This document shows positions 9,569-15,993 of a stretch of DNA of 32,070 bases, one piece after another (position 1 is the stretch's first letter; each line of letters starts with the position of its first letter). Under the pieces are notes generated by a model. That model saw only the letters and a program-made list of their open reading frames with translations. It made no database searches and was not told the DNA's origin. The DNA comes from JADGHE01 sp035716025 (GTDB lineage: Bacteria > Pseudomonadota > Alphaproteobacteria > Rhizobiales > Xanthobacteraceae): contig DASTKH010000008.1 in assembly GCA_035716025.1 (NCBI GenBank), positions 1-32,070 on the forward strand, read 5' to 3'. Made by a program: the position numbers and the translations under genes.

Positions 9569-10522
9569 ATGGAACGTCCTGCGGCCGTGGCTTCGACGCC
9601 GCTCTCCCGCCTTACTCTGAAAGCCTACCTGCTGCTGACGCTCGCCGCGCTCGCTTGGGGCGGCAATGTAGTCGCGAGCCGCTTCGCCATCGGCGAGGTA
9701 TCGCCGATGGCGCTCACCTGCTTGCGCTGGGCGGTGGTGGTCGCGTTTTTCCTTGGGCTGGGGCCGGGCCGGCTGGCTGCCGACTGGCAGCTTCTGCGTC
9801 CGCATTGGCGCTTCGCCGTGATCATGGGCGCGGGCGGCTACACCGTGTTCAGCGCCATGCTTTTCATAGCCGCCTATTTCACGCCGGCCGTGAACCTCGC
9901 GATTCTGCAGGGCGCGTTGCCCGCCATGGTTCTGGCGGGAGCACTCATCGCCCATGGCACGCGCGCGCGTCCCGTTCAGCTCATCGGCTGCGTGGTCACG
10001 CTTGTCGGAATTCTCGTGGTCGCCTCGCGGGGAGATCCCGAGGTCCTTGCGCAATTGCGTTTCAACACGGGCGATCTTCTGATGCTGGTCGGCTGCCTCA
10101 GCTATGCCGCCTATACGATCGGTCTGCGCCACCGGCCGGAGGTTCCGCCGATGAGCTTCTTTTTCCTCATGGCCGCCGGCGCTTGCCTCTCGTCGCTTCC
10201 GCTCCTCGGCGTCGAGATGGCCCTCGGCAAGGTGCAATGGCCGACCCCGGTGGGCTGGCTGATCGTCGGTTTCGTCGGGCTTTTTCCGTCCCTCATTGCG
10301 CAACGAGCCTTTATGCGCGGCGTGGAGCTGATCGGGCCCGGGCGCGCCGGGCTATTCGTCAATCTGGTGCCGGTGTTCGGCGCGTTTCTATCGGTCGCCA
10401 TTCTCGGCGAAGCCTTCGCCGCCTATCACGCCATGGCGCTCGCGCTGGTTCTCGGCGGCATCTTTCTTGCCGAGTTCGCGGTGATCACTCGTCCCCAGGG
10501 GGAGCGTTCCCAGCGGCCATAA
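9569..10522 (+). CDS. EamA/DMT-family transporter (RhaT/YdcZ-like exporter)
   Basis: Drug/metabolite transporters of this family are inner-membrane exporters of amino acids, metabolites or drugs. The product is 317 residues with ten hydrophobic segments arranged as two EamA repeats. The first repeat opens with LLLTLAALAWGGNVVASRFAIGE, the classic EamA start, and the second with GDLLMLVGCLSYAAYTIGLR. The typical GPGRAGLFVNLVPVFGAFLS stretch lies near the end. I chose the ATG at 9569 (AGGGAG at 9551-9556) over an upstream TTG at 9503, because the extra 22 residues look like untranslated DNA. It follows exoR after 94 bases on the same strand. The substrate is unknown. Confidence 0.9.
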   Translation: MERPAAVASTPLSRLTLKAYLLLTLAALAWGGNVVASRFAIGEVSPMALTCLRWAVVVAFFLGLGPGRLAADWQLLRPHWRFAVIMGAGGYTVFSAMLFIAAYFTPAVNLAILQGALPAMVLAGALIAHGTRARPVQLIGCVVTLVGILVVASRGDPEVLAQLRFNTGDLLMLVGCLSYAAYTIGLRHRPEVPPMSFFFLMAAGACLSSLPLLGVEMALGKVQWPTPVGWLIVGFVGLFPSLIAQRAFMRGVELIGPGRAGLFVNLVPVFGAFLSVAILGEAFAAYHAMALALVLGGIFLAEFAVITRPQGERSQRP

Positions 10523-10542
10523 CGGCCCAAGGAAAAACGGTC

Positions 10543-10575
10543 CGAAAGAAAATGCCCGGTCGGAGACCGGGCATT
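10543..10575 (-). terminator. Intrinsic terminator of the second HU gene (may also stop the EamA gene)
   Basis: AATGCCCGGT (10551-10560) and ACCGGGCATT (10566-10575) form a perfect 10-bp stem with loop CGGAG. On the minus strand the stem runs into a T-rich stretch, TTTTCTTTC, typical of an intrinsic terminator. It lies 30 bases past the HU stop. In the plus direction it lies 29 bases after the EamA stop, with a weaker T tract. Confidence 0.9.
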
Positions 10576-10604
10576 CTCGAAAGAGCGGCTGCGCGCGCCG
10601 AAGG

Positions 10605-10910
10605 TCAGATCGCCTCCTTGAGTTCCTTGGAAGGGCGGAAAGCGACCTTCTTCGACGCCTTGATCTTGATCTGCTCGCCGGTCGCTGGGTTGCGGCCCAT
10701 ACGGGCGGCCCGCTTGCGCACCTGAAGAATGCCGAGCCCGCCGATGCGGATGCGTTCGCCCTTTTTCAGGCTCTTGACCACCAGCCCGACCATGTCGTTG
10801 AGCACGGCCTCAGCCGCCTTTTTCGACATGTCGTGACTCTCGGCGAGCTTCGCGGCGAGATGCTTCAGAGTGACAGTGGTGGGCGTCGCGCTTTTTGCGG
10901 TTGCTGCCAT
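10605..10910 (-). CDS. HU-family DNA-binding protein (second paralogue)
   Basis: This is a histone-like DNA-bending protein of 101 residues. It differs from the first HU (3445-3720) in having a 12-residue N-terminal extension (MAATAKSATPTT) before the fold and a changed core, GLGILQVRKRAARMGRNPATGEQIKIKASKKVAFRPSKELK. The arm tip RNPATGE is intact. The ATG at 10910 is preceded by GAGAGGAG. The gene stands alone between the EamA terminator region and tRNA-Asp. A TAGAAT -10 sequence is present upstream. Divergence from the first HU suggests a distinct nucleoid role rather than a recent copy. Confidence 0.95.
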   Translation of the reverse strand: MAATAKSATPTTVTLKHLAAKLAESHDMSKKAAEAVLNDMVGLVVKSLKKGERIRIGGLGILQVRKRAARMGRNPATGEQIKIKASKKVAFRPSKELKEAI

Positions 10911-10949
10911 GACGAACGTGCTCCTCTCTGTTGCCGGCGAAACCTGCGT

Positions 10950-10988
10950 CGCGATTGCGAAATATGTCTGATTCTACGCGATTCGCGA
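10950..10988 (-). promoter_or_regulatory. Candidate promoter/operator of the second HU gene
   Basis: On the minus strand TAGAAT (plus 10971-10976) is a good -10 hexamer about 60 bases before the start codon, but the -35 position is poor (GTGGTC). Two similar motifs flank it, CGCGATTGCGA near 10950 and CGCGATTCGCGA near 10977, the latter nearly palindromic. They may be a regulator site overlapping the promoter. Confidence 0.3.
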
Positions 10989-11109
10989 GCCCTGACCACG
11001 CAGAATTCCGCTGTTTGCAGGCACTTTTGAGACATGCAACACGAGCATATCCAAGAAACCGCTGCCGGAAGCGGCGAATCCGGAAGAGGGCAGGGTGACT
11101 TGGGAGGGC

Positions 11110-11186
<77 letters not shown>

Positions 11187-11222
11187 GCGAGGCGGCGCCG
11201 TGCGCGCCCAAGGTGCGCGCGT

Positions 11223-11251
11223 GAGATACGGAAGGCCCGGCCGCAAGTCAA
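11223..11251 (-). promoter_or_regulatory. Promoter of tRNA-Asp
   Basis: On the minus strand TTGACT (plus 11246-11251) and TATCTC (plus 11223-11228) are exactly 17 bases apart. The -10 lies 36 bases before the tRNA 5' end and is followed by a GC-rich discriminator, as in stable-RNA promoters. The -35 is strong and the -10 matches only its first three bases. Confidence 0.5.
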
Positions 11252-11344
11252 GCAAACGCCCCCCGCGACGGCTCTTCCGCCGGGGGGGAGGCCGCGTGAG
11301 CCGAGACTGGACGAAACCTCGGCGAGCCGTGCTACGAAACACGC

Positions 11345-12550
11345 ATGACGGACGGCAGGACCGACACGACATGTCCCCTCGAAGGGGTGCGGGTGCTCGA
11401 CCTCTCCCGGCTCGTGGCGGGTAACATGTTGAGCCTTCAACTCGCCGACTTCGGCGCCGAAGTCGTCAAGATCGAAGACCCCGCCAAAGGAGATCCGCTG
11501 CGGGATTGGCGGGTGGAGGGGGTGAGCGCCTACTGGAAGGTCTATGCCCGCAACAAGAAAAGTCTCACCCTCAATCTGCGGGCGCGCGAAGGCTGCGATC
11601 TGTTCAAGCAGCTTGCCGCCGGGGCGCAGGTGGTGATCGAAAATTTCCGCCCGGGCACGCTCGAGGAGATGGGTCTCGGCCCCGATGTGCTGCTCGGAGC
11701 AAATCCAAGGCTCGTGCTGGTGCGCATTTCCGGCTGGGGGCAGGACGGCCCGTATCGCGACCGGCCCGGCTTCGGCACGCTGGTTGAAGGCATGTCCGGC
11801 TTTGCGGCCATGAACGGGTATCCGGACCGTCCGCCCGTTCTCCCGCCGCTGGCGCTGGCCGATATGATCGCCGGGCTCTACGGCACGGCAGCCGTGCTTA
11901 CGGCGCTGCGCCATGTGGAAGTAAGCGGGGGCAGGGGGCAGGTGATCGATCTGCCGCTTCTTGACCCATTGTTCTCGATCCTCGGGCCGGAGCCTGCCAT
12001 CTACAAGCTCACGGGCCGGATCAAGCCGCGCACCGGGAGCCGCTCGCTCACGGCGGCGCCTCGCAACGTCTTCGAGACCAGCGACGGACGCTGGATCGCG
12101 ATCTCGGCGTCGATCCAGGCCATGGCCGAGCGTCTTTACCGCGCCGTTGGGCGACCCGACATGACCGCCGATCCGCGCTTTCGCACCAATGCCGACCGCG
12201 TGCGCCATGCCGAGGAAGCCGAGGCGCCGATCCGCGCCTTCATCAGCGCCCGCACGCTCGCCGAGAATCTTGCGATCTTTGAAAAGGCCGAGGTGACGGC
12301 TGCGCCGGTTTACGACATCGACCAGTTCGTGAACGACCCCCACGTCCGGGCGCGCCAAATCGTCGTCGAGCGTCCCGACCCGGAGATGGGCACTCTGCCG
12401 ATGCATGCGGTGGTACCGCGGCTTTCGGAAACGCCGGGCGCGATCCGCACGCCCGCCCCCGCCCTCGGCGAGCACACCGATGAGATCCTTGCCGGGCTCG
12501 GCTTGGGCGGCGATGATGTCGCCGCCCTCCGCAAACGGAACATCGTATGA
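11345..12550 (+). CDS. CaiB/BaiF (class III) CoA-transferase
   Basis: Class III enzymes move CoA from a donor acyl-CoA (for example succinyl-, formyl- or cinnamoyl-CoA) to a free acid, via an aspartyl thioester. The 401-residue product opens with PLEGVRVLDLSRLVAGNM and AEVVKIEDPAKGDPLR, the family N-terminus, and has ENFRPGTLEEMGLG. The catalytic aspartate is D173 in LALADMIAGLYG. No clear ribosome site precedes the ATG at 11345. Its stop overlaps the ATG of the lyase gene (ATGA), showing it is the first gene of a coupled operon. It probably activates the substrate that the next enzyme cleaves. The family is certain; the acid substrate and donor are unknown. Confidence 0.94.
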   Translation: MTDGRTDTTCPLEGVRVLDLSRLVAGNMLSLQLADFGAEVVKIEDPAKGDPLRDWRVEGVSAYWKVYARNKKSLTLNLRAREGCDLFKQLAAGAQVVIENFRPGTLEEMGLGPDVLLGANPRLVLVRISGWGQDGPYRDRPGFGTLVEGMSGFAAMNGYPDRPPVLPPLALADMIAGLYGTAAVLTALRHVEVSGGRGQVIDLPLLDPLFSILGPEPAIYKLTGRIKPRTGSRSLTAAPRNVFETSDGRWIAISASIQAMAERLYRAVGRPDMTADPRFRTNADRVRHAEEAEAPIRAFISARTLAENLAIFEKAEVTAAPVYDIDQFVNDPHVRARQIVVERPDPEMGTLPMHAVVPRLSETPGAIRTPAPALGEHTDEILAGLGLGGDDVAALRKRNIV

Positions 12551-13503
12551 GCCCCGACGCTGGTTCGCGTGAATGGCCGGTCTGGCGTTCGCTGCTCTAT
12601 GTGCCGGCGAATGTGCCGCGCTTCATCGAAGGTGCGCACAAGCGCGGCGCCGATGCCATCATTCTCGATCTCGAAGACAGTGTGCCTGCCGCCGAGCGGC
12701 CGCGGGCGCGCGCGGGCCTGCGGCAGGCGGCGGAAGCGGCCGCGCGGGGCGGCGCGGACATCGTCGTGCGCATCAACCGGCCGTGGCGTGACGCGATGCG
12801 GGACCTCGAAGCGGCCGTCTGGCCCGAGATCGCGGCGCTTGCAATCACCAAGGCACACAGCGCCGACCACGTCCGCCTCCTCGCCGAGGCGGTGAGCGCG
12901 CTCGAAGCCGAACGCGGCATGCACGCGGGGACGACGAAGTTCATCGTCATGATCGAGACGCCCGACGCCTGGTTCCGCATGGCCGAGATCGCCGCTGCCG
13001 ACGCGCGCGTCGTCGCCATGACCCTCGGCGGGGAGGATTTCGCTATGGGGATGGACATGCAGCCGACGGGTCAGGGATTGTTCATGCCCAAGCAGCAGCT
13101 CGCGATCGCGGCGCGTGCGGCCGGCGTGATGCCCTTGGGCTTTATCGGCACCGTCGCCGACTACAAGGACCTGGAGGCGTTCCGGCAAACCGTGCGCCTG
13201 TCCAGGGCGCTCGGTTTTGCCGGGGCCTCCGTCATCCATCCGAGCCAGGTCCCGATCCTGAACGAGGAGTTCGCCCCGAGCGCGGAGGAGGTTGAGAGCG
13301 CCGCGCGCATCGTCGCCGCCTATCGCGCGGCGGTGGCTGCCGGCCGCGGCTCGATTTCGGTCGACGGCAAGATGATTGATGTGCCGGTCGTCATCCGGGC
13401 CGAGCGGCTGCTCGCCCGCCACGCCGCCATCGAAGCGCGCAAGGCGCGTCACGCGCGCAAACCGGACAACACGCAGGAGAACGCCGAATGCCGCGAAGAC
13501 TGA
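12547..13503 (+). CDS. HpcH/HpaI aldolase / CitE-like acyl-CoA lyase
   Basis: CitE-like lyases perform Mg2+-dependent retro-Claisen cleavage of beta-hydroxyacyl-CoAs such as malyl-, methylmalyl- and citramalyl-CoA. The 318-residue protein has RSLLYVPANVPRF at its start, DLEDSV (41-46), the substrate arginine R75 in RINRPW, and metal ligands E137 (in MIETPD) and D164 (in GGEDFAMGMD). It ends its barrel with GFAGASVIHPSQVPILNE. It begins inside the CoA-transferase stop (ATGA overlap). The pairing with a class III CoA-transferase resembles the two-step logic of itaconate degradation (CoA-transferase plus citramalyl-CoA lyase). However, no itaconyl-CoA hydratase is seen here, so the substrate is probably different. 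Confidence 0.92.
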   Translation: MSPDAGSREWPVWRSLLYVPANVPRFIEGAHKRGADAIILDLEDSVPAAERPRARAGLRQAAEAAARGGADIVVRINRPWRDAMRDLEAAVWPEIAALAITKAHSADHVRLLAEAVSALEAERGMHAGTTKFIVMIETPDAWFRMAEIAAADARVVAMTLGGEDFAMGMDMQPTGQGLFMPKQQLAIAARAAGVMPLGFIGTVADYKDLEAFRQTVRLSRALGFAGASVIHPSQVPILNEEFAPSAEEVESAARIVAAYRAAVAAGRGSISVDGKMIDVPVVIRAERLLARHAAIEARKARHARKPDNTQENAECRED

Positions 13504-14276
13504 TCGACATTTCCGTGCCGCTCAAGGCGGGCATCGCCAGCGACCCGGAATACATGCTGCCGAAGATCGAGTATCAGGACCACCAACAGACCGCACCGCG
13601 CATGGCGGAATATATGGGCGTGCGCGTCGATCAGCTTGTCGCCGGCGAGTTCGCGGGAATGGAGGTCTGCACGATCACGACGCACAACGGCACGCATATG
13701 GATGCGCCGTGGCACTTTGCGTCCACTACGAACCACAAGCTCAAGCCCGGCGGCGAGCCGGCGTGGCGTATCGACGAGGTGCCGCTCGAGTGGTGCTACC
13801 AGCCGGGCGTCAAACTCGATTTCCGGCATTTCGAGGACGGCTATGTCGTCACAGCCAATGACGTCGAGGCGGCGCTCAAGCGCATCGGCCACACGCTGCG
13901 GCCGCTCGAAATCGTGGTGATCAACACCCGCGCGGGTGCGCGCTACGGCGAGGACGATTTCCTTGACTCCGGATGCGGCATGGGGCGCGAAGCGACGATG
14001 TATCTGCTCGAGCGCGGCGTTCGCGTCGTCGGCACCGACGGCTGGAGCTGGGACGCGCCGTTCTCCTTCACGCGCAAGCGCGTCCGCGAGACGGGCAACG
14101 CGAGCCTCATCTGGGAAGGGCACAAGGCCGGCCGCGACATCGGCTACTTCCAGATGGAGAAGCTCACCAATCTCGACCAGCTTCCTGCGGACGGTTTCGA
14201 GATCATCGCCTTCCCGGTGAAGGTGCACCGCGCGTCCGCCGGATGGACGCGCGCGGTCGCCGTGCTTCCCGATTAG
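13488..14276 (+). CDS. Cyclase-family metal-dependent hydrolase (kynurenine formamidase-like fold)
   Basis: This family (PF04199, 'cyclase') includes kynurenine formamidase KynB and isatin hydrolase, which hydrolyse amide or lactam bonds with a bound metal. The 262-residue product has the metal signature HNGTHMDAPWHF (H66, H70, D72, H76). It starts with LIDISVPLKAGIASDP, like relatives, but is about 50 residues longer than KynB, with an insert at residues 20-55. It overlaps the lyase gene by 16 bases. No tryptophan-pathway gene is near, so kynurenine formamidase is unlikely. A ring-opening or lactone-hydrolysing role in the same pathway is an inference from the context. Confidence 0.9.
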   Translation: MPRRLIDISVPLKAGIASDPEYMLPKIEYQDHQQTAPRMAEYMGVRVDQLVAGEFAGMEVCTITTHNGTHMDAPWHFASTTNHKLKPGGEPAWRIDEVPLEWCYQPGVKLDFRHFEDGYVVTANDVEAALKRIGHTLRPLEIVVINTRAGARYGEDDFLDSGCGMGREATMYLLERGVRVVGTDGWSWDAPFSFTRKRVRETGNASLIWEGHKAGRDIGYFQMEKLTNLDQLPADGFEIIAFPVKVHRASAGWTRAVAVLPD

Positions 14277-14298
14277 GCTTTAAAATCGCGGGCTTGAC

Positions 14299-14320
14299 CT
14301 GCGTGCCGGGCGGCACGCAG
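14299..14320. repeat. Perfect 22-base inverted repeat inside the five-gene cluster
   Basis: CTGCGTGCC (14299-14307) and GGCACGCAG (14312-14320) form a perfect 9-bp stem with a GGGC loop, in the 123-base gap between the cyclase and SDR genes. TTGACC (14294-14299) overlaps its left edge. No T run follows, so it is not a classic terminator. It may be an operator for an internal promoter or an RNA-stability hairpin. The rest of the gap (14321-14399) is GC-rich, with no other feature. Confidence 0.7.
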
Positions 14321-14399
14321 TCTCGCCGTCTATACCGAGGCGGCCGAGCCGGCGGTCCGGCGGCCGCTTTCCGCAACGGGGAAACGAGGGGGGTATCGA

Positions 14400-15164
14400 A
14401 TGAAGAGCTTCGACCTGTCGGGGCGGGTGGCGGTCGTCACGGGCGGCAATGGCGGCATCGGCCTCGGCATGGCGCTCGGCCTTGCGGAGGCGGGGGCGGC
14501 GATTGTCGTGGCCGGCCGTCGGGAGGACAAGAACCGTGCGGCGATCAAGCAGTTGGAAGAGCGCGGTGCAAAGGCGACTGCCATTGCGGTGGACATCGGC
14601 GATCGCGGCGCGTGCCGTGCCTTGATCGAAGGCGCGGTCGAGCGGATGGGCCGCCTCGACATTCTGATCAACAATGCCGGCACCACCGTGCGTAAGGCCC
14701 CACAGGATCTGACGGACGAGGAGTTCGCAACGGTTCTCGACGTCAATCTGACGGCGGCCTTCCGCTGTTCGCGCGCCGCCTATCCGCACATGAAACGGGC
14801 CGGGGGCGGGAAGATCGTCAATATCGGTTCAATGCTTTCGATCTTCGGTACGCCGTGGGCTGCGCCCTATGCGGCGAGCAAGGGCGGCATCGTGCAGATG
14901 TCGCGGGCGTTTGCGACCGCCTGGGCGAAGGACAACATCCAGGTCAACTGCGTACTGCCGGGCTGGATCGACACGGATCTCACCCGCGGCGCGCGCGAGC
15001 AGGTGCCGGGGTTGAACGAGCGGGTGCTTGCCCGCACGCCCGCGGGACGTTGGGGCACGCCGGCCGACCTTGCCGGGCTTGCCGTTTTCCTCGCCTCGCC
15101 CGCCTCCGATTTCATCACGGGCACCGCCATCCCGGCCGACGGCGGCTATTCGATCATGGGCTAG
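14400..15164 (+). CDS. SDR-family NAD(P)-dependent oxidoreductase
   Basis: Classical short-chain dehydrogenases oxidise or reduce alcohol/ketone groups. The product is 254 residues. The Rossmann motif TGGNGGIG is at 14-21, NNAG at 91-94, and the catalytic triad is S144, Y157 and K161 (YAASK). GRR at 39-41 after beta2 suggests NADP(H) preference, though that is inference. The C-terminus LASPASDFITGTAIPADGGYSIMG is typical of gluconate-5-dehydrogenase/KduD-like members. The ATG at 14400 follows the purine-rich GAGGGGGG (about 14387-14394). The cupin gene follows after 48 bases. The substrate cannot be named. Confidence 0.93.
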   Translation: MKSFDLSGRVAVVTGGNGGIGLGMALGLAEAGAAIVVAGRREDKNRAAIKQLEERGAKATAIAVDIGDRGACRALIEGAVERMGRLDILINNAGTTVRKAPQDLTDEEFATVLDVNLTAAFRCSRAAYPHMKRAGGGKIVNIGSMLSIFGTPWAAPYAASKGGIVQMSRAFATAWAKDNIQVNCVLPGWIDTDLTRGAREQVPGLNERVLARTPAGRWGTPADLAGLAVFLASPASDFITGTAIPADGGYSIMG

Positions 15165-15212
15165 CCGCGGCCCGAAGCCATTCGACACCTCCAGTTAAGA
15201 AGGATTGCAGCC

Positions 15213-15935
15213 ATGGGACGCGTCGTCACATTCGCCGAACTTGAAGGCAAGCCAGCAGGTCAAGGCGTGCGCATTGCGCCGGTCACTGCGGGCGAAACCC
15301 GTGAGATGACCGCCGAATATGTCCGCATCGACCCCGGTGCGGCCTGGAGCGAAACGGCGCCGGCCGGTTCGGACTGCTACCTCTTCACCGCCGACGGATC
15401 GCTGTCGATCGCCGCAGGGGCCGTCACGCGGGACATGCGGCCGCAAAGCTTTGCGACCGTCGAGGAGGGGACCGCCTTCACCGTCCGGAATGTGGGCGGG
15501 GCGCCGGCCGGCGTCCTGAAGATTATCGCCCCGCCGCAGCCAGCGAGCGGCGCGACACCGGGCTTCAAAGGCGGCCTCACCGTCGCCGCGCGCGCCACGA
15601 CGCCCGTTGTGCCCGTTCCCGAAGAGCACAAGCAGCGCATCTATTTCGTGGGTCACGGGGCGGCCCGGTCGGAGCGCGGGCACGCGATGATCGTCGTCTA
15701 TGACGGCCTGACGAACACCGCGCTCCATCACCACCCCAATGCCGACAGCCTCTTCATGCTGCTCGACGGCGCGGTGCAGTTCACGGTGAATGGAAAGCCC
15801 GTCGTCGTCACGCCCGGGCAAGCTGCGTATTTCCCGGCGAACGACCAGCACCAGCTGCACACGGCGCCAGGTCATGCGGGAGCAAGCTTCCTGGAGTTTC
15901 ACATCCCCGCGGCCTACAAGACCGTGAAGGCCTGA
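15213..15935 (+). CDS. Two-domain cupin protein
   Basis: Cupins are beta-barrels used by dioxygenases, isomerases and sugar-binding enzymes. This 240-residue protein seems to have two cupin halves. The C-terminal one keeps the metal motif HHHPNADSLFMLLDG (H172, H174, D178) and the second motif PGQAAYFPANDQHQLHT (H213, H216). The N-terminal half (about residues 30-105) has the beta pattern but no HxH, so it probably binds no metal. AAGAAGGA lies just upstream of the ATG at 15213. As the last gene of the cluster it may act on the pathway's substrate as an isomerase or dioxygenase; the function is unknown. Its neighbour ndvB converges on it. Confidence 0.85.
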   Translation: MGRVVTFAELEGKPAGQGVRIAPVTAGETREMTAEYVRIDPGAAWSETAPAGSDCYLFTADGSLSIAAGAVTRDMRPQSFATVEEGTAFTVRNVGGAPAGVLKIIAPPQPASGATPGFKGGLTVAARATTPVVPVPEEHKQRIYFVGHGAARSERGHAMIVVYDGLTNTALHHHPNADSLFMLLDGAVQFTVNGKPVVVTPGQAAYFPANDQHQLHTAPGHAGASFLEFHIPAAYKTVKA

Positions 15936-15954
15936 GCGCCTGCGGGCACCGGGC

Positions 15955-15979
15955 CGGCCGGCCGACGGGGCGCCGGCCG
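15955..15979. terminator. Hairpin between convergent cupin and ndvB genes
   Basis: CGGCCGGC (15955-15962) and GCCGGCCG (15972-15979) form a perfect 8-bp stem with a 9-base loop, in the 58-base space between the cupin stop and the ndvB stop. There is no T run on either side, so it is a weak candidate for a shared bidirectional terminator. Confidence 0.4.
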
Positions 15980-15993
15980 AACCGCGCTCCCTC

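Noticed and set aside
11259..11288. C-run/G-run hairpin (6 C against 7 G) between tRNA-Asp and the CoA-transferase gene as a terminator
   Set aside because: It lies upstream of both divergent genes, so it cannot end either transcript, and no T run follows. The match is simple-sequence and may be chance.
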